DNA of 64,000 nucleotides from Paraburkholderia hiiakae (GTDB lineage Bacteria; Pseudomonadota; Gammaproteobacteria; Burkholderiales; Burkholderiaceae): contig NZ_CAJHCQ010000008.1 of the NCBI RefSeq assembly GCF_904848665.1, positions 186,001 to 250,000 on the forward strand. The letters run 5' to 3'. The notes beneath the pieces were generated by a model. That model searched no databases and was not told the origin of the DNA. It was given only the letters and a program-made list of their open reading frames with translations. Positions 8,886-17,328 of this stretch are shown piece after piece. The stretch's first letter is position 1. Each line of letters starts with the position of its first letter. Both the position numbers and the translations under genes were made by a program.

Positions 8886-9366
8886 CAGCGCCCTCCCCTG
8901 CAAAAGAAAAACGCATCACGAGTGCGTCCTCGCGGCTGTGATGTCTGGCCGGATAGTAGTTCTTGCGACGGCCGATCGTGATGAAACCGAACTGTTCGTA
9001 CAGCCGGATCGCCCGATGATTCGAAGGCCGGACTTCGAGCAGCAAGCCTTCGAGGCCTTGCGAGCGCGCAATGCGTACCGCCTCGCGCAGCATCGTGAGC
9101 CCCGCGCCCGCGCCCTGCGCCTGAGGCGCGACGCAAAGATTCAGCAGATGCATCTCATCGACCACGGGCATCAGCACGCAATAGCCGATCAGCGTGCCGG
9201 TGACGTGGCGCATGCACAGGCCGTAATAGCCATTGCGCAGCGAGTCTTCGAAGTTGCCGCGCGACCACGGAAACTCATACGCCGAGCGCTCGATGATCGC
9301 GACTTCGTCCAGGTCGCTTTCGGTCATCGGCGACAAGTAGCGGTCGGTCATGAGCACGCCACTCAT
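8872..9366 (-). CDS. rimI: Ribosomal protein S18-alanine N-acetyltransferase
   Basis: RimI acetylates the N-terminal alanine of ribosomal protein S18. The 164-residue GNAT protein shows the acetyl-CoA loop within LCVAPQAQGAGAGLTMLREA and the C-terminal LLLEVRPSNHRAIRLYEQFG with FITIGRRKNYY, all typical of RimI. Its ATG overlaps the tsaB stop (ATGA), so the two are translationally coupled, a widespread arrangement. The UDG gene starts before it ends. No signal peptide or membrane segment is present. Confidence 0.92.
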   Translation of the reverse strand: MSGVLMTDRYLSPMTESDLDEVAIIERSAYEFPWSRGNFEDSLRNGYYGLCMRHVTGTLIGYCVLMPVVDEMHLLNLCVAPQAQGAGAGLTMLREAVRIARSQGLEGLLLEVRPSNHRAIRLYEQFGFITIGRRKNYYPARHHSREDALVMRFSFAGEGADAAR

Positions 9367-10187
9367 TTCGCGCCCTCACCGCCTTCGCCCGCTGCGCCCG
9401 CAACACGTTGAGCGGCGGCCTTCGCGGCAAGGCGTTCGGCCGTGGTCTGCGCGACCTTGTTGCGCACGTATTCGGGCGCGGCCTGGTCGGCGGGTTGCGT
9501 GCGGCCCGCGCGATACGCACGCAACGCCGCGTGCGCAAGCGGCAACGCGTGCGGGAGCGCCTCGGCGTCGATCGTGCGCGCGGCGGCAGCGGCCGTGAGG
9601 CGAGCGCCGAAAGCGGCGGCGGCGTTGCCCGCTAGTGTGAACGGCGCGTCGGGTGCGGCGATGTGCTCCGGCGAGTCGAGCGAAGCGGCCTGCAACGTGC
9701 GCCAGTCGCCGGCTGCGGCGTCCCATTCGAAATCGGCCCAGTAGGCCTCGTCCATGCGCGCGTCGAGCGCGGCCAGCACGCGGGTCACCGCGGGATCGCG
9801 CAGCCGCGCGCTCTCCGCACACACGAGCAACGTGCCCACCGCCACCACCGGAATATCGAGGCCGAACGCGAGCCCCTGAGCCACTCCCGTTGCCGTACGC
9901 AGCCCAGTGAAGGAGCCCGGACCCGCGCCGAACGCAATCGCGTCGCAGTCGGCGAGCGTGAGGCCGGCTTCGTCGAACAATTCGCCAATGGCCGGGAGGA
10001 GCCGGGTGCTGGAGACGGCGCCCGTGGCCTCGTGGCGCACCCAGACGCTGACTTCCGAGAGCGATCCGGACGCGGTCTCGCCGCTGGTAGAGGGAGAACG
10101 ATCTGCGCCGCCGGGGGCGACGCGAAGCAGCGCGACCGAGCAATATTCGGTCGAAGTATCGAGGGCAAGCAGCACGGTTTCGGTCAT
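9363..10187 (-). CDS. tsaB: tRNA threonylcarbamoyladenosine biosynthesis protein TsaB
   Basis: TsaB is the scaffold that pairs with TsaD to make t6A37 in tRNAs that read ANN codons. The N-terminal strand MTETVLLALDTSTEYCSVAL is typical of the ASKHA fold, and the loop FGAGPGSFTGLRTATGVAQG is its most conserved part. The protein has 274 residues with an Ala-rich C-terminus (EYVRNKVAQTT then AERLAAKAAAQ). The frame is open well upstream, but the ATG at 10187 gives the family N-terminus. It is the first gene of the tsaB-rimI-udg-DUF1853 run and is divergent from the acyl-CoA-binding protein gene. Confidence 0.93.
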   Translation of the reverse strand: MTETVLLALDTSTEYCSVALLRVAPGGADRSPSTSGETASGSLSEVSVWVRHEATGAVSSTRLLPAIGELFDEAGLTLADCDAIAFGAGPGSFTGLRTATGVAQGLAFGLDIPVVAVGTLLVCAESARLRDPAVTRVLAALDARMDEAYWADFEWDAAAGDWRTLQAASLDSPEHIAAPDAPFTLAGNAAAAFGARLTAAAAARTIDAEALPHALPLAHAALRAYRAGRTQPADQAAPEYVRNKVAQTTAERLAAKAAAQRVAGAAGEGGEGAK

Positions 10188-10376
10188 GAGCGCTATTGTA
10201 ATGCCCCGTCTCCCGTGCGGGCCCACGGCTCTCGCCATGTGGCGGTTGCGCGTGCGTCTTGACGTGTTCTGGTTCATCCGCGCCCGGCACGAGTGGAGGA
10301 ATCGCTCCAGCTTTTCCGGGGTTTGCGCTGCTACCATCGGCGCGCTGACCTGAACCAATACGCGGAGGAAACAACG

Positions 10377-10646
10377 ATGAGTGACGTGAACACGCAGTTC
10401 GCCCAAGCCCAGCAAGACGTGCAGCAACTGCCGGAACGCCCCGGCAATCTGACGCTGCTGCGCCTCTACGCACTCTTCAAGCAGGCCACCGAAGGCGACG
10501 TGCACGGCGACAAGCCTGGCTTCACCGACATCGTCGGCAAGTACAAGTACGAAGCGTGGGCCGCGCTGCAAGGCACGGCACAAGAGACCGCCAGGCAGCA
10601 ATACGTCGAACTCGTCGAATCGCTTAAGAGCGGCGCCACGAGCTGA
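10377..10646 (+). CDS. Acyl-CoA-binding protein
   Basis: This 89-residue helical protein matches the ACBP family, which binds long-chain acyl-CoA in the cytoplasm. The segments LTLLRLYALFKQATEGD and KYKYEAWAALQGTAQETA hold the residues that normally bind the CoA head group (Tyr, Lys, and the KxxAW signature). The ATG has GGAGGA seven bases upstream. It is monocistronic as far as can be seen and divergent from tsaB. The role in lipid metabolism is inferred from family. Confidence 0.92.
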   Translation: MSDVNTQFAQAQQDVQQLPERPGNLTLLRLYALFKQATEGDVHGDKPGFTDIVGKYKYEAWAALQGTAQETARQQYVELVESLKSGATS

Positions 10647-11083
10647 CCTGGCCCTCTCCTTAGAAACGCCCGGCACACGCCAGGCAAACGAGGTGCGTGA
10701 CGACGCGGGCAAGCCGGCCTGCTGCGTCACACCGCCGCGCCCGTGCCTTCGCGTTGCGTCGCTCTGGCGCGCCGCAACAAAACGAGATATACTGCGTGCT
10801 GCGTTGCGCTCCGGTCGCTCGTTCGATCAGCACAACGCCTCGTAGCGTTAAGCTCCAATCCAGTTTAGAACCTGTCCCCCCCTGCTTGGCCCTGCTTTCG
10901 GGCCGTCAAGTATCAGGCTGGCGACTGGCCAATCCCGGCCAAAGTCGCACCCAAAACAGCTTCTAACGAAAAATCCGCCATTGTGGGCGGATTGCCCCCG
11001 TTTTTCGATTTGTTCGCAAAATCCGACGACTTGGGTATGCCGATTGGCGCCGACGTTCTATTTCCTGTGTAACAAGGATTTTC
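10647..11083 (+). other. Intergenic region upstream of rhlE
   Basis: No credible gene lies in these 437 bases. A TATACT element at 10788-10793 could be a -10 box, but no good -35 was found. The stem-loop at 10972-10993 is the only clear structure. If transcription begins near 10800, rhlE would have a leader of nearly 300 bases. Confidence 0.4.
10972..10993 (+). repeat. Perfect stem-loop in the rhlE leader
   Basis: AATCCGCC (10972-10979) pairs with GGCGGATT (10986-10993) around the loop ATTGTG. A short T-run (TTTTT) follows only after about seven bases, so this is either a weak attenuator or a structured leader element. It is 90 bases upstream of the rhlE start. Confidence 0.55.
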
Positions 11084-12817
11084 ATGACTTCGAGCAATAC
11101 CCAAAGCCCCCTGGACGCAATCGCCGATCAGGCCCTCGGTCTCTCCGCTGCCGCCGACGCTTCCGCTGAAGCCCCCGCGCAGGCTGCCGAGGCAGTCGAG
11201 GCCAATGACGGTTCGGCATTCGCGTCGCTCGGTCTGTCGCCGGAGATCGTCTCCGGGCTGATCGCAGCGGGCTACAAGGCCCCGACGCCCGTGCAGGAAC
11301 GCGCCATTCCTGCCGCCATCGCCGGCCGCGACCTGCTGGTCTCCAGCCCGACCGGTTCGGGCAAGACCGCAGCGTTCATGCTGCCCGCCATCGAGCGCTT
11401 CGCGCAGATCCAGAAGACCCTGGCAGCCCAGCCGCGCGAGCCGCGCCCGCAAGGCGCCCAAGGCCAGCAAGCCGATCGTCGCCAGCGCCGTCCGCAACCG
11501 GTTGCGCGCCCCGGCCTCCTCGTCCTCACGCCCACGCGTGAGCTCGCGATGCAGGTAACCACGGCCGCTTCGACGTACGGCAAGCACCTGCGCCGTCTGC
11601 GCACCGTGAGCATTCTCGGCGGCGTGGCATACGGCCAGCAGCTGATGCTGCTCGCGAAGAACCCCGAGATTCTCGTGGCGACGCCTGGCCGTCTGCTCGA
11701 TCACCTCGAGCGCGGCCGCATCGACCTGTCCGAACTCAAGATGCTCGTGCTCGACGAAGCCGACCGCATGCTCGACATGGGCTTCATCGACGACATCGAC
11801 ACGATCGTTGCCGCTACGCCGGAAACCCGTCAGACGATGCTGTTCTCGGCAACGCTCGACGGAAAGATCGCTTCGATCACCGGCCGCCTGTTGAAGGACC
11901 CGGAGCGTATCGAGATCGTGCGCAAGCTCGAGGCGAGCTCGAACATCGCGCAAACCGTGCACTACGTGGACGACCGCGATCACAAGGATCGTCTGCTCGA
12001 CCACCTGCTGCGCGACGAAAGCCTCGACCAGGCCGTGGTGTTCACCGCCACGAAGATGGACGCCGACCAGCTCGCCGGCAAGCTTGCCGACGCAGGCTTC
12101 GAAAGCGCCGCGCTGCATGGCGACCTGCCGCAAGGCGCGCGTAACCGCACGATCCGTGCGCTGCGCGAGCGCCGCGTGCGCGTGCTCGTCGCGACCGACG
12201 TCGCGGCGCGTGGTATCGACATCCCCGGCATCACGCACGTGTTCAACTACGATCTGCCGAAGTTCGCCGAAGACTACGTGCACCGTATTGGCCGTACTGG
12301 CCGTGCGGGCCGCTCGGGTGTGGCGGTGAGCCTCGTGCATCACGCCGAGCAAGGCGCGCTCAAGCGCATCGAGCGTTTCGTGCGCTCGCCGCTGCCTGTG
12401 AACGTCGTGGAAGGTTTCGAGCCGCGCAAAGCGGCGCCGGCCAACCGTGGCTTCGGCGGCCGCGGTCGTCCGGGCGGTGGCAATGGCGGCGGCCGTCGCT
12501 TCGGTAACGGTAACAGCAACGGCAACGGCAAGCCGGGTGGCTACGGCGCCCGTGGCGGCAATGGTGGCAACGGTGGCGGCGATCGCAACGGCAACAGCTG
12601 GGGCAATAAGCCGGAAGGCTCGCGCGGCGGCTATGGCGCCCGCGAAGGCGGCTTCGGTTCGCGTGAAGGCGGCCTTGGCGGCGGCTCGCGCGGCGGCGAA
12701 GGCAACCGCGGCGGCTTCGGCCAGCAACGCGAAGGCTACGGCCGCTCGCGCGAAGGCGGTGGCGGTTACGGCGCGCGCCGTAACGACGGCCCGCGTGGCG
12801 CACGTCGCGACAGCTAA
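11084..12817 (+). CDS. rhlE: DEAD-box ATP-dependent RNA helicase RhlE
   Basis: This 577-residue RNA helicase has the Q motif (APTPVQERAIP, about 66-76), Walker A (SSPTGSGKT, 87-95), DEAD (224-227), SAT (255-257) and the C-terminal HRIGRTGRAG. Such proteins remodel rRNA and mRNA structure. The segment 112-142 is a Gln/Arg/Pro-rich insertion between motifs I and Ia. From about residue 450 the protein becomes a long Gly/Arg/Asn-rich RGG-like tail that should bind RNA non-specifically. The ATG has AAGGA upstream, and a strong terminator follows the stop. RhlE is preferred over DeaD or DbpA because of size and tail. Confidence 0.9.
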   Translation: MTSSNTQSPLDAIADQALGLSAAADASAEAPAQAAEAVEANDGSAFASLGLSPEIVSGLIAAGYKAPTPVQERAIPAAIAGRDLLVSSPTGSGKTAAFMLPAIERFAQIQKTLAAQPREPRPQGAQGQQADRRQRRPQPVARPGLLVLTPTRELAMQVTTAASTYGKHLRRLRTVSILGGVAYGQQLMLLAKNPEILVATPGRLLDHLERGRIDLSELKMLVLDEADRMLDMGFIDDIDTIVAATPETRQTMLFSATLDGKIASITGRLLKDPERIEIVRKLEASSNIAQTVHYVDDRDHKDRLLDHLLRDESLDQAVVFTATKMDADQLAGKLADAGFESAALHGDLPQGARNRTIRALRERRVRVLVATDVAARGIDIPGITHVFNYDLPKFAEDYVHRIGRTGRAGRSGVAVSLVHHAEQGALKRIERFVRSPLPVNVVEGFEPRKAAPANRGFGGRGRPGGGNGGGRRFGNGNSNGNGKPGGYGARGGNGGNGGGDRNGNSWGNKPEGSRGGYGAREGGFGSREGGLGGGSRGGEGNRGGFGQQREGYGRSREGGGGYGARRNDGPRGARRDS

Positions 12818-12881
12818 ATAGTCAACAAGCGGCGCACGGCGCGGCCTTCGAGCCGCCCCGCCGCCGCAGCAAAAGACTCAG

Positions 12882-12910
12882 GACCGGTGCTTAGGCACCG
12901 GTCTTTTTTT
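12882..12910 (+). terminator. Intrinsic terminator of rhlE
   Basis: GACCGGTGC (12882-12890) pairs perfectly with GCACCGGTC (12895-12903) around the tetraloop TTAG, and seven T residues follow. This is a textbook rho-independent terminator. Confidence 0.95.
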
Positions 12911-13239
12911 ATCCCCGCGCAAATTTCACGATATGAAAAATTTTTTTGCTTCGTAAAAAATCGTGCTGCGTGGCACAAAGGGTCCTATTGCAAGATGAAA
13001 AACAGCATTTCACATCACAAAACTAATTCATTAACTCGATGATTTTATTAAAATAAAAAAGCTCAAAAAAGCTCATCAGCTGGCTGTTGCCGGTTGATCG
13101 ATTTGCCTAGACTCTTATATAAGAGTTCGCAAAACGAAACGCCCAAAGCCAGAAGCCGCCGTCTTCGTTTCGTGAGATTCAGCGGTTCAGCAGTTCCGTT
13201 CCAGCGATCCCACTTATCAGGCAAATGAAGGAGCACACC
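12911..13239 (+). other. AT-rich control region upstream of aceA
   Basis: No gene is seen. The stretch is markedly more AT-rich than the rest of the window. It contains a tandem ten-base repeat AAAAAAGCTC (13055-13064 and 13065-13074), several A and T runs, and a palindrome overlapping a candidate promoter at 13094-13126. The expected start site near 13129 would leave a leader of about 110 bases before aceA. Confidence 0.6.
13094..13126 (+). promoter_or_regulatory. Candidate aceA promoter overlapped by a 16-bp palindrome
   Basis: A -35-like TTGATC (13094-13099) is followed after 16 bases by TATATA (13116-13121). The -10 lies inside the perfect palindrome ACTCTTATATAAGAGT (13111-13126). A dimeric regulator bound there would compete with RNA polymerase. 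The cognate protein is not known from the sequence; the LysR gene at 15410-16312 is one candidate, but the site is not a typical LysR box. Confidence 0.6.
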
Positions 13240-14547
<1,308 letters not shown>

Positions 14548-14835
14548 GACCACCGGCAGCAACGGCAGTAACGGCGGCGCAAGCCGCCGCGCTCGATCAG
14601 GCAGCCGGCACGCGTACCTTGGCGGGGCGCGCCGGCCGCCCACCGGCGCGGCCCGGGCGCATGCCGCAAGCCGTTTCAGGGAGGAAGCCGTAGAAGACAC
14701 AGGCCGCGCGTGCTGGACAGAATCCGGCCCGTGGCTCGCCCAGCCAACGCACCGGGCGAGCATGGCCTTGTGTTTCATCGCGAGTCCGCGAGAACGCGCC
14801 CGCCCCGATCGGCGCCTGCAATCCACCGCACCAGG
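14548..14835 (+). other. Gene-free region between aceA and the universal stress protein gene
   Basis: No convincing gene, promoter or terminator was found. A short GC-rich hairpin (GGCGG and CCGCC around CGCAAG) lies soon after the aceA stop but has no T-run. Confidence 0.4.
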
Positions 14836-15270
14836 CTAGCGATACACGATCACCGGAATCTTCGTATGGGTGAGCACGCGCTGCGTCTCGCTGCCGATCA
14901 GCAGGCTGCCGAGTCCGCGACGCCCGTGCGAGGCCATGAAAATCACGTCGCAGCCGCCGGATTCGGCGGCTTCGATGATGCCGAGATACGGCGACGCATG
15001 CACGCTCGTGCGGCTGTCGCAGATCACGCCCGCGTTGCGCGCCGCCGCCTCGATTTCGTCCAGATGCACCCGCGCCTCTCGCTCACTGCGCGTCTGGAAA
15101 TCGCCGGGCGGCTCGATCACTACGTCGGCGTACGGCGAATACGGATATTGCGGCAGGCACGCGTAGGCCGTGACGCGCGCGCCCACTGTGCGTGCGAGGT
15201 CGATCGCGCCGTCGATCGCCTTCTTCGACAGCGCCGAACCGTCGGTCGGAACGAGGATGTGCTTGAACAT
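14836..15270 (-). CDS. Universal stress protein (UspA family)
   Basis: This 144-residue cytoplasmic protein has the single-domain UspA fold. The N-terminus MFKHILVPTDGSALSKKAID is typical, and the ATP-binding motif GRRGLGSLLIGSETQRVL near the C-terminus fits the nucleotide-binding subclass (G-2x-G-9x-G-S/T). The C-terminal strand ends in IPVIVYR. It converges on aceA and is transcribed in the same direction as the LysR gene, from which it is separated by about 140 bases. The specific stress is not indicated. Confidence 0.9.
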   Translation of the reverse strand: MFKHILVPTDGSALSKKAIDGAIDLARTVGARVTAYACLPQYPYSPYADVVIEPPGDFQTRSEREARVHLDEIEAAARNAGVICDSRTSVHASPYLGIIEAAESGGCDVIFMASHGRRGLGSLLIGSETQRVLTHTKIPVIVYR

Positions 15271-15409
15271 GGCGCGCTCAGTGGTCTAGCGGATTACGGG
15301 CAAGTCAAGGGAGAGACCCAAGGCCCTCAGGTCGATTGTAGTGCGCGAATAATCGGCGCAAGCCGTGCGTGCGGGTCAATCCGGATATCGGAAACACGCA
15401 CTGCGGCCC

Positions 15410-16312
15410 CTATCCCCAGTAACCGGGTTGACCGTAGGTATGCTTGAGATAGTCGAGAAAGAGGCGCACGCGCAGCGGCAAATGACGGCGTTGCGGAAAC
15501 ACGGCATGGATGCCGATGGGCGGCGCGGCGAACGCGTCGAGCACGGTCACGAGCCGGCCCGCCGCGATGTCCTCGCCGACTTCCCACCACGAGCGCCACG
15601 CAAGACCGTGGCCCGCGAGACACCACTCATGCAGCACCGCGCCGTCCGAGCATTCCATCGTGCCCGCCACGCGGATCGACACGACTTTGCCTTCCTGCTG
15701 AAACGCCCAGCCGCGCTGCTGGTTCAAGCTCGCGCCGAAGGCGAGGCAGTTGTGGCGCGCGAGGTCGGCCGGCGTTTCGGGCTCGCCGCGGCGCGAGAGA
15801 TACGCGGGCGCCGCCACGCACACGCGCCGGTTTTCGCCGAGCTTGAGCGACACGAGCGACGAATCGGGCAATTCGCCCAGTCGCACGGCGCAGTCGAAGC
15901 CTTCGTTCACGAGATCGACGAGCCGATCCGAAAGATCGAGCGCGATGCTCACGTCCGGATGCGCGACCGTGAAATCGGGTACGAGCGGCGCGACGTGCCG
16001 CCGCCCAAAGCCCGCCGGCGCGGACACGCGCAGGTGCCCGCTCGCTTTCACGCCACCCTCGGACACGCTCGCCTCAGCGTTCTGCATGTCGTGAATGATG
16101 CGCTGGCAGTCCTCGAGGAACGCCGAGCCTTCGAACGTGAGCGTGATGCGCCGCGTGGTGCGCACGAGCAGCTTCACGCCGAGGCGCTCCTCGAGCGCAT
16201 CGATGCGCCGGCCGATGATGGCGGGCGCCACGCCCTCGGCCTGGGCGGCGGCGGAAAGGCTGCCCTTGGCCGCCACGGTGACGAAGGTTTCGATCTGTTT
16301 GAAGCGGTCCAT
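15410..16312 (-). CDS. LysR family transcriptional regulator
   Basis: The 300-residue protein has an N-terminal winged helix-turn-helix (about residues 3-60, with SLSAAAQAEGVAPAIIGRRI as the recognition region) and a C-terminal periplasmic-binding-protein-like effector domain (from about 90). It is divergent from the haloacid dehalogenase gene, the standard layout for a LysR protein that controls its neighbour. A 12-base palindrome lies in the shared 165-base region. Its targets could include the dehalogenase-aceB unit. The effector is unknown. Confidence 0.88.
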   Translation of the reverse strand: MDRFKQIETFVTVAAKGSLSAAAQAEGVAPAIIGRRIDALEERLGVKLLVRTTRRITLTFEGSAFLEDCQRIIHDMQNAEASVSEGGVKASGHLRVSAPAGFGRRHVAPLVPDFTVAHPDVSIALDLSDRLVDLVNEGFDCAVRLGELPDSSLVSLKLGENRRVCVAAPAYLSRRGEPETPADLARHNCLAFGASLNQQRGWAFQQEGKVVSIRVAGTMECSDGAVLHEWCLAGHGLAWRSWWEVGEDIAAGRLVTVLDAFAAPPIGIHAVFPQRRHLPLRVRLFLDYLKHTYGQPGYWG

Positions 16313-16393
16313 CGGTGGTCAGGGAGCGCACTCGGCGACAGAAACAGTGGAAAGGAGAGATCAGGCCGACAGATTAGGTGGGTAAAAGTAAAA

Positions 16394-16405
16394 GATCAAG
16401 TGATC
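16394..16405. promoter_or_regulatory. Candidate operator between lysR and the dehalogenase gene
   Basis: GATCA and TGATC form a perfect inverted repeat with a two-base centre (AG). It lies 82 bases upstream of the lysR start and 73 bases upstream of the dehalogenase start. The spacing is short for a classical LysR T-N11-A box, so the assignment is tentative. Confidence 0.35.
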
Positions 16406-16477
16406 AATCCCGCCTTTTTCAGTGATACGACTCATGAATACAATCGACCTCGACCTCTGAAGACGGAGTGCAAGGCT

Positions 16478-17260
16478 ATGTCGGCCACAACGACACCATC
16501 GACAACACGGTTTCCCAAGGCAGTGATCTTCGACGCGTACGGCACGCTCTTCGACGTGCATTCGGTCGTCGCTGCCGCCGAGCAGATGTTCCCCGGCCAG
16601 GGCGAGGCGCTCTCGCAGCTCTGGCGCCTCAAACAGATCGAGTACACGCAGCTGCGCACCCTCTCCGACCCGGCAGGCGCCCGCTACCGTCCGTTCTGGG
16701 ACATCACGCTCGACGCGCTGCGTTACGCCGCGCGCCGCCTGAACCTGCCGCTCACCGGCGCGGGCGAAAAGCGTCTCATGGACGAATACGCCTGCCTCTC
16801 GGCCTTCCCCGACGTGCTGCCCGTGCTGCGCCGCCTGCGCCAGATGCACGAAGGACGCGAAGACCGCACGCGCATGGGCCTTGCGATCCTCTCGAACGGC
16901 AACCCGCAGATGCTCGACATCGCGGTGAAGAGCGCCGGCATGAGCGGCCTCTTCGATCACGTGCTATCGGTCGATGCCGTGCGCGCCTACAAGCCGGCCG
17001 CCGCCGCGTATTCGCTTGGCACCACCGCTTTCGACGCCGCGCCGCGCGACATGGTGTTCGTGTCGTCGAACGGCTGGGACGCCGCGGGCGCCGGCTGGTT
17101 CGGCTACACCACGTTCTGGATCAACCGCCAGCGACTGCCCGCCGAAGAGCTCGGCGTAGCGCCGCATGGCACTGGCGGCGGCATGGCGGAACTCGCCGCT
17201 TTTCTCGAAACCGCTGCGCCCGACAGGCAAAGCCGCCCTCGCCCCAGCCCGGGCGCGTGA
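16478..17260 (+). CDS. (S)-2-haloacid dehalogenase, type II (HAD superfamily)
   Basis: The 260-residue protein carries the full signature of L-2-haloacid dehalogenases. The nucleophile is Asp19 in IFDAYGTLFD. The segment KQIEYTQLRTL matches the substrate-pocket helix, motif II is LSNGN, the lysine is in AYKPAAAAY, and motif III is VSSNGWDAAGAGWFG. The enzyme should hydrolyse 2-chloro- or 2-bromo-acids to 2-hydroxyacids, for example chloroacetate to glycolate. It is 68 bases upstream of aceB on the same strand and divergent from a LysR gene, which suggests co-regulation. Natural substrates remain uncertain, because many HAD proteins of this type are promiscuous. Confidence 0.88.
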   Translation: MSATTTPSTTRFPKAVIFDAYGTLFDVHSVVAAAEQMFPGQGEALSQLWRLKQIEYTQLRTLSDPAGARYRPFWDITLDALRYAARRLNLPLTGAGEKRLMDEYACLSAFPDVLPVLRRLRQMHEGREDRTRMGLAILSNGNPQMLDIAVKSAGMSGLFDHVLSVDAVRAYKPAAAAYSLGTTAFDAAPRDMVFVSSNGWDAAGAGWFGYTTFWINRQRLPAEELGVAPHGTGGGMAELAAFLETAAPDRQSRPRPSPGA

Positions 17261-17328
17261 CGGACAAGCCACTCGACGCAGCCACAACAACCACACATTC
17301 ACAATCTGACCGACCAAGGAGCAAGCAA

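Noticed and set aside
10913..12727. 604-codon open frame antisense to rhlE
   Set aside because: It mirrors the GC-rich helicase codons and has Ala/Arg-rich composition with no domain; the plus-strand gene carries all helicase motifs.
15365..16477. Long in-frame extension upstream of the haloacid dehalogenase
   Set aside because: It overlaps the LysR gene antisense; the HAD family N-terminus starts at 16478 with a fitting ribosome binding site.
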